A DNA stretch of 64,000 nucleotides from Mycolicibacter kumamotonensis (lineage in GTDB: Bacteria > Actinomycetota > Actinomycetes > Mycobacteriales > Mycobacteriaceae). Under the pieces are notes generated by a model. That model did no database searches, was not told where the DNA came from, and saw only the letters and a program-made list of their open reading frames with translations. The position numbers were made by a program, and so were the translations under genes. The DNA lies in contig NZ_MVHU01000003.1 in NCBI RefSeq assembly GCF_002086285.1, positions 183,556-247,555 of the forward strand, read 5' to 3'. Position 1 is the stretch's first letter, and each line of letters begins with the position of its first letter. This document shows positions 8,401-17,293 of this stretch, piece after piece.

Positions 8401-9975
8401 GTGAATTCCAAGACCGATTACGACGCGATCGTCATAGGTGCCGGGCACAACGGGTTGGCTGCGGCACTCATCCTGCAACGCGCCGGCCTGCGCACGCTGT
8501 GCCTGGAGGCCGGGCGCTATGCCGGTGGGATGTCCTCGACGGTGGAGCTGTTCGACGGCTACCGGTTCGAGATCGCCGGCTCGGTGCAGTTCCCGACGTC
8601 GGCCGCGGTCACCGCCGAACTGGGATTGGACGGCCTGGACAGCATCGACCTCGAGGTGATGTCGGTGGCGATGCGCGGCGTCGGCGACGACCCGCTGATC
8701 CAATACACCGACCCGATGAAGCTGTTCACCCATCTGTCCGAGGTGCACGGTGCCGAGGCCGTCAACGGCATGGCCGGGCTGCTGGCCTGGAGCCAAGCCC
8801 CCACCCGGGCGCTGGGCCGATTCGAGGCCGGCCGCCCGCCGAAGACCCTCGACGAGATGTATGCCTGCGCCACCAACGAATTCGAACGCTCCGCCATCGA
8901 CGACATGTTGTTCGGATCGGTCACCGACGTGCTGGACCGCTACTTGCCCGACCGGGAGAAGCACGCGGCGCTGCGCGGTTCGTTCACCGTGCTGGCCGTC
9001 AACACCCTCTACCGTGGACCGTCCACCCCCGGCAGCGCCGCGGCCCTGGCCTTCGGCCTCGGGGTCCCCGACGAGAACACCGTGCTGATGAAGAAGCTGC
9101 GCGGCGGGATCGGGGCGCTCACCGGGCATCTGCATGAGACGTTCACCGCTGCCGGCGGAGAACTGCGGTTGCGCGCCAAGGTGTCCGAGATCGTCGTCGA
9201 TAATGCCGGCACCCGGGTGGCTGGGGTGCGCACTGAAGCCGGCGAGACCGTGACCGCGCCGGTGGTGGTCTCGGCCATCGCCCCCGATGTCACCGTCACC
9301 GCGCTGATCGACGCGTCCGCGCTCCCCGAGGACGTCCGGGCCCCCTATGCCCGCACCGACCATCGCGGCTCCTACCTGCAGATGCACTTCGCGCTGGAGG
9401 AGGCTCCGCAGTTCGCCGCGCCGTATGAGGCGCTCAACGAGCCCGCCATGCAGGCCTCCGTGGGGATCTTCTGCACGCCCGAGGAAGTGCAGCAGCAGTG
9501 GGAGGATGCGCGGCGCGGCATCGTGCCGGCCGATCCGACCGTCGTGCTGCAGATCCCGTCGGTGCACGACCCCGACCTGGCGCCGCCCGGCAAACACGCG
9601 GCGTCGGCGTTCGCGCTGTGGTTCCCGATCGAGGGCGACGGCAACTACGGTGAGATGAAGGTCGAGATGGGCCAGCGGGTGATCGACAAGATCACCCGGC
9701 TGGCACCGAACTTCGAGCGCAGCATTACCCGCCACACCACCTTCACCCCGCGCCATATGGGCACCATGTTCGGTGCGCCCGGCGGCGACTACTGCCACGG
9801 GCTGTTGAACCCCGACCAGATCGGGCCCAACCGGCCCGGCGCCCGCGGCTTCGTCGGCCAGCCGTTGCCGATCGAGGGACTGTATCTGGGCAGTGCGGGG
9901 TGCCACGGCGGCCCGGGGATCACGTTCATCCCCGGCTACAACGCCGCCCATGCGGTGCTGGCGGACCGGACGTAA
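8401..9975 (+). CDS. Phytoene desaturase-like FAD oxidoreductase (Rv3829c-like)
   Basis: A 524-residue FAD/NAD(P)-binding amine-oxidase/phytoene-desaturase family enzyme. Residues 7-35 hold the Rossmann dinucleotide motif (AIVIGAGHNGLAAALILQ) ending in the acidic E for ribose, and the C-terminus has the FAD-closing motif (GGPGITFIPGYNAAH). Such enzymes dehydrogenate or isomerise polyenes and related lipids, but the substrate here is unknown. The GTG start has GGAAGG upstream. A TetR operator precedes the gene, and the same tetR-flavoenzyme pairing exists in H37Rv (Rv3830c/Rv3829c). No phytoene synthase is nearby, so a carotenoid role should not be assumed. Confidence 0.88.
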   Translation: MNSKTDYDAIVIGAGHNGLAAALILQRAGLRTLCLEAGRYAGGMSSTVELFDGYRFEIAGSVQFPTSAAVTAELGLDGLDSIDLEVMSVAMRGVGDDPLIQYTDPMKLFTHLSEVHGAEAVNGMAGLLAWSQAPTRALGRFEAGRPPKTLDEMYACATNEFERSAIDDMLFGSVTDVLDRYLPDREKHAALRGSFTVLAVNTLYRGPSTPGSAAALAFGLGVPDENTVLMKKLRGGIGALTGHLHETFTAAGGELRLRAKVSEIVVDNAGTRVAGVRTEAGETVTAPVVVSAIAPDVTVTALIDASALPEDVRAPYARTDHRGSYLQMHFALEEAPQFAAPYEALNEPAMQASVGIFCTPEEVQQQWEDARRGIVPADPTVVLQIPSVHDPDLAPPGKHAASAFALWFPIEGDGNYGEMKVEMGQRVIDKITRLAPNFERSITRHTTFTPRHMGTMFGAPGGDYCHGLLNPDQIGPNRPGARGFVGQPLPIEGLYLGSAGCHGGPGITFIPGYNAAHAVLADRT

Positions 9976-9976
9976 G

Positions 9977-10303
9977 TCAGTCTGCCAGCAGCGCGTCGAG
10001 CAGTTCTCGAAACGCCGTCGGGTCCGCCGGGGTGAACGCCGGCCGCGGCCACGGGTTGCCGTGAAGCTTCAGGGTGATCAACGTGGATCGCAACGGACGC
10101 TTGACGTCCAGCGGCAGCCAGCGTCGCAGATCCGAGCTGCCCCAGATCCGGAATCGGTGAGCGATGCCCAGCGGCTCGGCGTGGTAGCCGCGAACCGCCG
10201 ACAACGGGATCACCTTCGAGGTGCCGGACGGAAAGTGATAGCGGCGCAACGTGATCGCCCGGCGATCCAGGGCGACCAGTCCGTCGTCGTAGGAGTCGTT
10301 CAC
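9977..10303 (-). CDS. Small conserved hypothetical, coupled to the Rieske/MBL gene
   Basis: A 108-residue protein starting at GTG 10303, which overlaps the stop of the upstream MBL/Rieske gene as GTGA. A longer frame reaches 10366 but the overlapping start is preferred. The sequence is beta-rich (DDGLVALDRRAITLRRYHF, SKVIPLSAVRGY, FRIWGSSDLRRWLPLD) and resembles small bacterial PH-like domain proteins. No catalytic motif is visible. Coupling suggests a joint function with the upstream protein. Confidence 0.7.
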   Translation of the reverse strand: MNDSYDDGLVALDRRAITLRRYHFPSGTSKVIPLSAVRGYHAEPLGIAHRFRIWGSSDLRRWLPLDVKRPLRSTLITLKLHGNPWPRPAFTPADPTAFRELLDALLAD

Positions 10304-11859
10304 AGCTTTTCGCAGCGCAGCTCGTGGCCCCGAGCGGTCAGGCACCGGCCCGTGTTCAGGTCCCATTGCCAGCCGTGCTGATTGCAGGTCAGGGTTTCAC
10401 CGTCGACCACCCCGAACTTCGACAGGTCGGCCTTCATGTGCGGGCAGCGGCGCTGAATCTGCCAGCCGCCCAGGGCGATCGTCGCCGAGTCGTCGTGGCT
10501 CTCACCGAACCAGCCGTCGGCGTAGACGATCCGGTCTTGGGTGAGGCACTTGAAGAATGTGTAGAGGTACTCGTTGTAGCCGCCGACCCGCCACGCGGTG
10601 AAACGGGTGGACAAGAAGATGGTGTTGACCCAATCGGGCTCTCCGTCGCGCAGCACGGTGCGCACCAGTTCGGGCGGGATACCGAAACCGTAGCGGAATT
10701 TCTCGGCCGGGAGCGGCTGGCGCACCATGCGCTTGGGGAAGTCCAGCACCACCGTCTCGGTGTGGCCTTCTCCGTCCAGCACCAGCTCGACCGGGTAGCC
10801 GATACCGTCGCAGATCTCGTTGCTGCGGGCCATGATCGGCTCGAACAGCGCCCGCAGCGGCTCCAGCATCGCCGGGCCCGCCGCCGGTGCCCAGGAGGCT
10901 TTCTCGGCGGCGAGCACCGGGGCCATCCGATCGGCGTAGGCGGCGATGTAGTCCGCCTTGCCGCTCGTGAAGATCGCCTCGACCTCATCGGTGGGCGCCG
11001 GGTGCGTCAGCGAATCCAGTTGCGCCCCGGTGAAGCTGGCCGTCGACCCGGGGATCATCAGCAGCCCGCCGTCGTGGCCGTTGCGGCGCAGCTGATCGAG
11101 GAACACCATCTCGTCGGGAAAGATGTTGGCCGGATCGCCGTGGTCGTCGTTGAGGTAGCGCAGCTCGTCGTCCAAAAAGCACGGCGGGCCGGCCGAGGGC
11201 ACCACCCAGGTCGCGCCGACGTGCGCGACGTATTGGCGGGCGCGGTCCATCTGCCGTTGGCGCTTCTGGGTGCCGAACGCCTCCTTGGCCCGGGCCGGCA
11301 TGTCGTAGACCATCGGGTACCAGATCGCCCCGGAGTACTGCAGCAGGTGCACGTCGATGGCACCGAATGCCTGCAGCACATCCAGATCGATCGGGCGCGA
11401 GTCGTTCATATTGAAAACGGTGGTGACACCGTCGCTGACCACCAGCCCCGAGTCGCCGATCGGGCCGTCGGCCGGGGCGCGCAGCGCGATGATCATCACG
11501 TCGAACTCGCCCTTGGGGCCCGACACCGTGTGCCGCACCGAGTCGGTGGTCTCGAAGAACCGGTGGAAGCCCAGCTTCTCCAGTTCGCGGCGCAGGTCCG
11601 GCACCGGATAGTCGGGCAGCAGCACCACCGCGTCCTTGTTGACGTGGGCGGCCAGATGCCGGGGATCGAAGTGGTCGTGGTGCAGGTGCGAGATGTAGAG
11701 GTAGTCGCAGTCGCCCAGGGCGTCCCAGTCCAGGGTGGAGTTGTCCGGGAACGGGAACCACGACGCGAAGTAGGCGGGGTTGACCCACGGGTCGCACAGG
11801 ATGCTGCCCGCGGCGGTCTCGATCCGGAAGCCGGCGTGTCCGACGCTGGTGACCCGCAC
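10300..11859 (-). CDS. Metallo-beta-lactamase fold / Rieske [2Fe-2S] protein (Rv3818-like)
   Basis: A 519-residue two-domain protein. The N-terminal part is an UlaG-like metallo-beta-lactamase fold with the metal motif HLHHDH at residues 58-63. The C-terminus carries a Rieske cluster motif C472-x-H474 ... C492-x2-H495. I chose the GTG at 11859 because GGGGAAGG lies 5 nt upstream and the following residues (VRVTSVGHAGF) match the start of Rv3818; the frame itself runs to 12258. The combination recalls CMP-N-acetylneuraminate hydroxylase-type enzymes, but with the Rieske domain at the opposite end, so a monooxygenase-like role is only a guess. It is conserved at this site in M. tuberculosis. 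Confidence 0.88.
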   Translation of the reverse strand: MRVTSVGHAGFRIETAAGSILCDPWVNPAYFASWFPFPDNSTLDWDALGDCDYLYISHLHHDHFDPRHLAAHVNKDAVVLLPDYPVPDLRRELEKLGFHRFFETTDSVRHTVSGPKGEFDVMIIALRAPADGPIGDSGLVVSDGVTTVFNMNDSRPIDLDVLQAFGAIDVHLLQYSGAIWYPMVYDMPARAKEAFGTQKRQRQMDRARQYVAHVGATWVVPSAGPPCFLDDELRYLNDDHGDPANIFPDEMVFLDQLRRNGHDGGLLMIPGSTASFTGAQLDSLTHPAPTDEVEAIFTSGKADYIAAYADRMAPVLAAEKASWAPAAGPAMLEPLRALFEPIMARSNEICDGIGYPVELVLDGEGHTETVVLDFPKRMVRQPLPAEKFRYGFGIPPELVRTVLRDGEPDWVNTIFLSTRFTAWRVGGYNEYLYTFFKCLTQDRIVYADGWFGESHDDSATIALGGWQIQRRCPHMKADLSKFGVVDGETLTCNQHGWQWDLNTGRCLTARGHELRCEKL

Positions 11860-12217
11860 TTGTACCTTCCCCGACGTGTAAGAGATTCCTCCCGAGCTTA
11901 ACGGCGCGGCGGCCGGGGCCGTGGGGGACGTGGCGGTATCGCCAACCGTGCTGGATGAGCCGGGTTCGTCCGTGCTGGCTGCGGGTCGGAGGCGTCCCCG
12001 CAGCGCGAGGTCGGCTCGGGGAAGAACAGCGGCCCCGATGCTGCCGGTCCCGGCGAGGAGATGGGGGAAACCTCGCACCAAACAACGCAGCGAAGACAGG
12101 CCCTTCTGAAGGCCCGCGCCAAACCCGTCAGATTTTTCACCAAAGACGGCAGTCGCAAATAGCTGGGCCCCGAGCTGTTCCGACTGGTCCCGCCGCAATC
12201 GCCTAGGCTGGACGACT
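11860..12217. other. Intergenic region between divergent MBL/Rieske and acyltransferase genes
   Basis: 358 bp with no convincing gene. Short frames on both strands (for example 11921-12109 plus, 11898-12158 minus) show no family features and no ribosome binding sites. It should contain two divergent promoters. In H37Rv an aminoglycoside-phosphotransferase-like gene (Rv3817) lies here; I see no remnant of it. Confidence 0.5.
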
Positions 12218-13006
12218 GTGGAGCCGTGGTACGGAAGTGTCGCTACCGTTGCGCGCACATTGTGGCGCTTTCAAGGGGTGAAGATCACCGTCACCGGCGC
12301 GGAGCACGTGCCCGCCAGCGGCGGCGCCGTGGTCGCGATCAACCACACCGGTTACCTCGACTTCGCGTTCGCCGGACTGGCCGCCTACGACAACAAGCCG
12401 CGCCGGCGGGTGCGGTTCATGGCCAAGAAGGAGACCTTCGACAACCGCTTCACCGGACCGATCATGCGCGGCTGCCGGCACATCGCGGTCGACCGCGGGC
12501 AGGGGGCCGACGCCTACACCGCCGCCGTCGAGTACCTCAGGGCCGGTGAGCTGGTCGGGGTCTACCCGGAGGCGACGATCAGCCGCAGCTTCGAACTCAA
12601 GGAGTTCAAGGGCGGCGCCGCCCGGATGGCCATCGAGGCGCAGGTGCCGATCATTCCGCACATCGTCTGGGGCGCCCAGCGGATCTGGACCAAGGACCAC
12701 CCCAAGCGGCTGGGGCGCTCCAAAGTGCCGATCTCGGTGGCGATCGGCGAGCCCATACCGCCGACGCTGCCCGTCGAGGACCTGCGGTCCCTGCTGCAGA
12801 CCCGGATGCAGCACCTGCTCGAGCAGGCACAGGACGCCTATCCCGAACATCCGGCCGGAGAGTTCTGGGTGCCGCACCGCCTCGGCGGCGGTGCCCCCAC
12901 GCCCGCCGAGGCGCTGCGGCTCGACGCCGAAGAAGCCGCTCGTAAGGCCGAGCAGCGGGCCGCGCGGAACCAGCAGCCGCCGAGTGCGACGGGCGCCGCG
13001 GAGTAG
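12218..13006 (+). CDS. 1-acylglycerol-3-phosphate-type acyltransferase 1 (PlsC family)
   Basis: A 262-residue PlsC/LPLAT-family acyltransferase. It has the catalytic H-x4-D motif (NHTGYLD, H43 and D48), the glycerol-phosphate-binding motif (YPEATISRS) and the VPIIPHIVWG block. Such enzymes transfer acyl chains to lysophospholipids or other glycolipid acceptors at the inner membrane face. The C-terminal ending with FWVPHRLGGGAPTP is shared with the next two genes. The start is GTG 12218. It is the first of three tandem paralogs, corresponding to Rv3816c, Rv3815c and Rv3814c of M. tuberculosis. Confidence 0.92.
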   Translation: MEPWYGSVATVARTLWRFQGVKITVTGAEHVPASGGAVVAINHTGYLDFAFAGLAAYDNKPRRRVRFMAKKETFDNRFTGPIMRGCRHIAVDRGQGADAYTAAVEYLRAGELVGVYPEATISRSFELKEFKGGAARMAIEAQVPIIPHIVWGAQRIWTKDHPKRLGRSKVPISVAIGEPIPPTLPVEDLRSLLQTRMQHLLEQAQDAYPEHPAGEFWVPHRLGGGAPTPAEALRLDAEEAARKAEQRAARNQQPPSATGAAE

Positions 13007-13013
13007 CCCCGGC

Positions 13014-13802
13014 ATGCAGCCGGTCTTTCGTGCGCTGGAGCTGGCAGCGGTGACCCTGGTGAAGGTCTCCGGCGCCCGAATCGATTTTGGCGGCCTGAAG
13101 CACATCCCTGCCGAGGGCGGCGCGGTGATCGCGATCAACCACACCGGCTACATCGATTTCCTGCCCGCGGCGCTGGCGGTGTATCGGCGGGGGCGGCGGA
13201 TGCGGTTCATGATCAAGGCCGAGATGCAGCAGGTGAAGGTGGTGAACTTCCTGATCAACCACACCGGCACCATCCCGGTGGATCGGGGCGCCGGATCCGA
13301 CGCCTACCGAAATGCGGTGGCCGCGCTGCGCTCCGGTGAGGTGGTCGGCGTCTACCCGGAGGCCACCATCAGCCGCAGCTTCGAGCTCAAGGAGTTCAAG
13401 TCCGGGGCCGCCCGGATGGCGATCGAGGCGCAGGTGCCGATCGTGCCGCTGATCGTGTGGGGTGCCCACCGGTTGTGGACCAAGGACCATCCCAGGGCGC
13501 GGCTGATCGCCAGCAGGATGCCGATCACCGTGCTGGCGGGCCCACCGCTGGCCCCGGCCGGTGATGCCACTACCCTCAGCTCACAGCTGCGCGCCCAGAT
13601 GGCGCCGATGCTGGCCCGGGTTCAGCAGGAATATTCCCACCCGGCGGGCCAGTACTGGGTGCCGCGACGAATGGGCGGCACCGCACCCACCCCGGAGGAG
13701 GCCAAGGTTCTCGACGAACAGGAGCTCGAACAGCGGAGGCGCAAGGGCGCAGGTGGCCACGGACCGACCGGCCGGCCGGGCCCCTCGAGCATGGAGCACT
13801 GA
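13014..13802 (+). CDS. PlsC family acyltransferase 2
   Basis: A 262-residue paralog of its neighbours, starting at ATG 13014, 7 bp after the previous stop. It has NHTGYID (H43), YPEATISRSFELKEFK and the WVPRRMGG C-terminal block. At DNA level, 12555-12690 and 13349-13480 are very similar, indicating recent duplication or gene conversion. The tail (about the last 30 residues) is hydrophilic and disordered-looking. Acyl donor and acceptor are unknown; phosphatidic acid or phosphatidylinositol mannoside acylation are possible. Confidence 0.9.
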   Translation: MQPVFRALELAAVTLVKVSGARIDFGGLKHIPAEGGAVIAINHTGYIDFLPAALAVYRRGRRMRFMIKAEMQQVKVVNFLINHTGTIPVDRGAGSDAYRNAVAALRSGEVVGVYPEATISRSFELKEFKSGAARMAIEAQVPIVPLIVWGAHRLWTKDHPRARLIASRMPITVLAGPPLAPAGDATTLSSQLRAQMAPMLARVQQEYSHPAGQYWVPRRMGGTAPTPEEAKVLDEQELEQRRRKGAGGHGPTGRPGPSSMEH

Positions 13803-13804
13803 GC

Positions 13805-14599
13805 ATGGCCGAACCCCTGTTCCGGTCCCTGGAGATCGTGATCCCGCCGCTGGTGCGCGCCAACGGGCCGCACCTGACCTTCGAGGGCCTGGAGAACATT
13901 CCCGAACGCGGCGGGGCGGTGCTGACTCTCAACCACACCAGCTACCTGGACTGGTATCCGGCCTCGGTCGCGGCGCTGCGGCGACGTCGCCGGCTGCGGT
14001 TCATGATCAAGGCCGAGATGACCGAGGTGCCGGTGATCAGCTACGTGATCAAGCACATCAAGCTGATCCCGGTCGACCGTTCCGCGGGGGCCGGCGCCTA
14101 CGACGTGGCGGTCCAGCGGCTGGCCGACGGCGAGCTGGTCGGGCTGCATCCGGAGGCCACCATCAGCCGCAGCTTCGAACTGCGCGAGTTCAAGACCGGC
14201 GCCGCGCGGATGGCCCACGCGGCCGGCGTCCCGATCATCCCGGTCATCGTCTGGGGTATCCACCGGGTATGGACGAAGGATCACCCGAAGCATCTGTGGC
14301 GCAATCACGTTCCGGTGCTGGTGAAGATCGGCCGGCCGATGGCCGCCTCCGACGACATCGAGGCGACCACCGCGCAGCTGCGTGACACGATGGCCGCAAT
14401 GCTCGAACAGGCGCAACTGCAGTACCCGCACCCCGCCGGCGCGTACTGGGTGCCGCGGCGGCTCGGCGGCGGCGCGCCCACCATGGCCGAAGCCTTGGCG
14501 ATGCGCGAAGCCGAACTCGCCGAACGCGATCGCAAACGGCTCGAGCGCGTGCAGGGGGGCCGGCTGCGGCGGGCGCTGGCAGGTCTGAGTAGGCGCTGA
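13805..14599 (+). CDS. PlsC family acyltransferase 3
   Basis: A 264-residue third paralog, starting at ATG 13805, 2 bp after the previous stop. The catalytic motif is NHTSYLD (H44), with HPEATISRS in place of YPEATISRS and YWVPRRLGGGAPT near the C-terminus. The stop TGA overlaps the HAD gene start as TGATG, so the four genes 12218-15432 form one coupled operon. The divergence in the acceptor motif hints at a different acceptor from the other two enzymes. Confidence 0.9.
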   Translation: MAEPLFRSLEIVIPPLVRANGPHLTFEGLENIPERGGAVLTLNHTSYLDWYPASVAALRRRRRLRFMIKAEMTEVPVISYVIKHIKLIPVDRSAGAGAYDVAVQRLADGELVGLHPEATISRSFELREFKTGAARMAHAAGVPIIPVIVWGIHRVWTKDHPKHLWRNHVPVLVKIGRPMAASDDIEATTAQLRDTMAAMLEQAQLQYPHPAGAYWVPRRLGGGAPTMAEALAMREAELAERDRKRLERVQGGRLRRALAGLSRR

Positions 14600-15432
14600 T
14601 GGCCCGGCCGCAGCACCCGATTCCCGCGCTGATAGCCAGCGACGTCGACGGCACCCTGCTCGACGACACCGAGAACATCACCGCGCGCACCCGGGAGGCC
14701 GTGCGTGCGGCCGTCGACTCTGGATCGGGGTTCGTCCTGGCGACCGGGCGCCCGCCGCGCTGGATCCCCCCGGTCGTCGACGCACTCGGATTCGCTCCGC
14801 TGGCGGTGTGCGCCAACGGGGCTGTCATCTACGACCCGGACACCGATCGGGTGATCTCGGCGCGCACGCTGTCGGCCGACAACCTGGTCAAACTGGCCGA
14901 GATCGTCGGCCGCGTCATCCCCGGCGCGGGCATGGCGGTGGAGCGCATCGGCGAGCGCGCACACGACGCGGCGACCCCGCAGTTCGTCAGTTCACCGGGC
15001 TACGAACACGCTTGGCTCAACCCGGACAACACCGAGGTCTCCCTCGAGGATCTGCTGTCCCAGCCGGCGATCAAACTACTGATCCGCAAGGCGGGCGCGG
15101 CCAGCGCGGACATGGCGGCGCACCTGGCGCCCCACATCGGCAGCGCCGCGGAGCTGACCTATTCCACCAACAACGGACTGATCGAGGTGGTGCCGGCGGG
15201 TATCACCAAGGCCACCGGTATCGAGGAAGTGATCGCCCCGCAGGGGATCGCCATCGATCAGGTGCTGGCGTTCGGGGACATGCCCAACGACCTGCCGATG
15301 TTGTTGAGCGCCGGGCACGGCGTGGCGATGGGCAACGCGCATCCCGAGGTGCTCGCCGCAGCCGCCGAGATCACCGCGCCCAACACCGACGACGGCCTGG
15401 CCCGGGTGCTGGAACGCATTTTCCTGCGTTGA
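14599..15432 (+). CDS. HAD superfamily hydrolase, Cof type (Rv3813c-like)
   Basis: A 277-residue cytosolic HAD phosphatase. Motif I is SDVDGTLLDD (nucleophile and acid/base Asp pair near residues 14-16), the motif II region is ATGRPPRW, and motif III/IV is AFGDMPNDLPML with GHGVAMGNAHPEV, all typical of Cof/IIB hydrolases acting on sugar or nucleotide phosphates. It is translationally coupled to the acyltransferase before it. Dephosphorylation of a lipid-derived or sugar phosphate in the same pathway is plausible but unproven. Confidence 0.9.
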   Translation: MARPQHPIPALIASDVDGTLLDDTENITARTREAVRAAVDSGSGFVLATGRPPRWIPPVVDALGFAPLAVCANGAVIYDPDTDRVISARTLSADNLVKLAEIVGRVIPGAGMAVERIGERAHDAATPQFVSSPGYEHAWLNPDNTEVSLEDLLSQPAIKLLIRKAGAASADMAAHLAPHIGSAAELTYSTNNGLIEVVPAGITKATGIEEVIAPQGIAIDQVLAFGDMPNDLPMLLSAGHGVAMGNAHPEVLAAAAEITAPNTDDGLARVLERIFLR

Positions 15433-15459
15433 CCCGGCCTCGACCAGGGACTGCGCCGG

Positions 15460-17157
15460 CTAGCCGACCGCGAACGGGTCGACCACCCGGGAGAAGCGCT
15501 CCAACTGCACCGGCGGGCCCTCCGGCGGGGGCGGCGGCAGCTCTTCGGCGTTACCGTCGATGACCCGGATGACGCTGCCGCTGGCCCGGTTGTAGTTCAG
15601 CGTGCCGTGCTGGAAGTTCTGGCCGATCCATTCCGGTTCGGGGATCTCGGCGCTGGTGGGCAGCCCCAGGATGCCGCGCTCGTAGCCCAGCGATGCCCAG
15701 GCCTCATAGATCGCCCCGGTGACCGGCTGGGCGCCGGTCTCCGGCGACCAGTACACCGCCCCGTGCTCGAAGGTCGCGTACTTGGTGGAACCCGCGCCGA
15801 TCGCCTCGGGCGAGGTGGGGGCGCCGAGCATGCCCTCGGCCCCGCCGAGCTCCAACCAGCGGGTGTGGATGGCACCGCCCTGCATCGTCCGGGCGAGGTC
15901 TTCGGGGCCCGGGGGGTCGTCGAATCGGGCTGCGATCTCCCGGATCTCGTTGAGCGCGGCGTAGCCCTGCTCGCCGGGGCACTCGGTCGCGTCGAGGTCG
16001 CGGTGGGCGATGATCGCCGGCAGCATCAGCGCCGAGCCGCGCGGAAAGTGGGTGAACGAGCCGCCGCCGGAGGTCAATTGGGCGGTGCCGCGCGGGTCGG
16101 TGCGGTCCAGTCCCAGCCGCCAGCCCAGCAACCGGCCGACGGTCTCGAGCTGAATCGGCGGGGGAGGCTCGTCGTCGAAGGTGCCGATCATCGACACCCC
16201 CCAGGTGTTCTTGTTGAAGCCGCCGGCGTGGCTGCCCACGATGCCCTTGGTGACGCCGCCGGCCCGGCCCTCGAACACCTGGCCGTACTTGTCCACCAGT
16301 GCGTTGTAGCCGATGTCGCACCAGCCCAGGGTGCGGGTGTGGTAGGCGTAGATGGCCCGGATGATGCTCGCGGAGTCTTCGGGGGCGTAGTCGTTGGATC
16401 CCGCGGTGTGATGCACCACCGCCGCCTGGACCGGGCCGCTCTCCACCGGCTTGCCGCACCGGCCGCGGGCGCTGGCGCCCCACTGGCTGCGCGGAATGAT
16501 GGTGGGTGGCTGTCCCGGGGCCAGCACCGCGCTCGGCGGCGACCACTGGGCGTCGACCGGGGCCTTCGGCGGGGTGATCAACACCGCGGAGATGTTCTGC
16601 GCGAACGGCTGTGCGGCGGTGGCCGGCACATAGCCGAGGTCGGGTTTGGCCGGTGCGGGGCGGGGTTTGGGCTGCTGTTTCGAGGGGGCCTCGGGGGCGG
16701 CCTTGGCCTGCGCCGTGTCGGCGGGAGCCGGCCGGGTGACGGCGATCTGTACCGCGGTGGTCCGGCCGACGAACACCGGCTCGGTCCCGTCCGGGCCCGG
16801 GGCGGGCGCGTCGGCGGGCCGGGCCGCCGACGCGTGCTCCTTGGCCTCGTGAGCGGTGGCGTACCACGGCCCCCACGACCCGTCGGCGCGCTTGGCGCGG
16901 ATCTTGGCCGAGGTGCCGCTGAGATCTGCGCCGGTGAGCGCGACCATGGTGAACGGGTCGTCCTGGGTGATCTCCCGAACGGTGACCCCGGGTTCGAGGT
17001 CAGGCAGCGGCTGCTGGTTGAGCTTGGTCGCGGAGGCGCTGGGGGGAGTGTCCACCGGCGTGGGCTTCGAGCCGGAGTCCAGGGCCCACGGCAGGATCAG
17101 CACGGTCGCGACGGTAGCGGTCAGCTTGATCGTCGGCGGTGGGCGACGGGTTGGCAC
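15460..17157 (-). CDS. N-acetylmuramoyl-L-alanine amidase with LGFP repeats (Rv3811-like)
   Basis: A 565-residue exported peptidoglycan amidase. A basic N-terminus and hydrophobic stretch (MPTRRPPPTIKLTATVATVL) act as signal sequence or anchor. A Pro/Ala-rich linker precedes the PGRP/amidase_2 domain near residues 225-420, with zinc-site residues in VVHHT (H249/H250) and AHRDLDATECPG. The C-terminus carries LGFP-type repeats (LGAPTSPE, LGLPTSAE), which are thought to bind the wall. It starts at GTG 17157 and corresponds to Rv3811. Expected role: cleavage of the amide bond between muramic acid and the stem peptide during remodelling. Confidence 0.9.
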   Translation of the reverse strand: MPTRRPPPTIKLTATVATVLILPWALDSGSKPTPVDTPPSASATKLNQQPLPDLEPGVTVREITQDDPFTMVALTGADLSGTSAKIRAKRADGSWGPWYATAHEAKEHASAARPADAPAPGPDGTEPVFVGRTTAVQIAVTRPAPADTAQAKAAPEAPSKQQPKPRPAPAKPDLGYVPATAAQPFAQNISAVLITPPKAPVDAQWSPPSAVLAPGQPPTIIPRSQWGASARGRCGKPVESGPVQAAVVHHTAGSNDYAPEDSASIIRAIYAYHTRTLGWCDIGYNALVDKYGQVFEGRAGGVTKGIVGSHAGGFNKNTWGVSMIGTFDDEPPPPIQLETVGRLLGWRLGLDRTDPRGTAQLTSGGGSFTHFPRGSALMLPAIIAHRDLDATECPGEQGYAALNEIREIAARFDDPPGPEDLARTMQGGAIHTRWLELGGAEGMLGAPTSPEAIGAGSTKYATFEHGAVYWSPETGAQPVTGAIYEAWASLGYERGILGLPTSAEIPEPEWIGQNFQHGTLNYNRASGSVIRVIDGNAEELPPPPPEGPPVQLERFSRVVDPFAVG

Positions 17158-17219
17158 GTGCTGATGTTACGTATGTGTCTTGTGTTGTTAGTGATGCGAC
17201 ACGCGACCGGCCGATTGTC

Positions 17220-17275
17220 AACGGCACCGCAGAGTCTTCCGTTGCCCGGCTTGGGCGCGACTCTGCGGTGCCGTT
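17220..17275. terminator. Perfect 17-bp inverted repeat downstream of erp
   Basis: Arms 17220-17236 (AACGGCACCGCAGAGTC) and 17259-17275 are exact reverse complements, enclosing a 22-nt loop. The site lies between the erp stop (17294) and the amidase start (17157), both on the minus strand. There is no U-tract, as is common for mycobacterial terminators. It shares the GACTCTGCG core with the hairpin at 27403-27461. Confidence 0.7.
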
Positions 17276-17293
17276 AGGAAACAGGCTCCTTGG

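Noticed and set aside
11898..12158. Possible remnant of the Rv3817-type phosphotransferase between the MBL/Rieske and acyltransferase genes
   Set aside because: Translations of both strands show no kinase motifs. Nothing supports a pseudogene.
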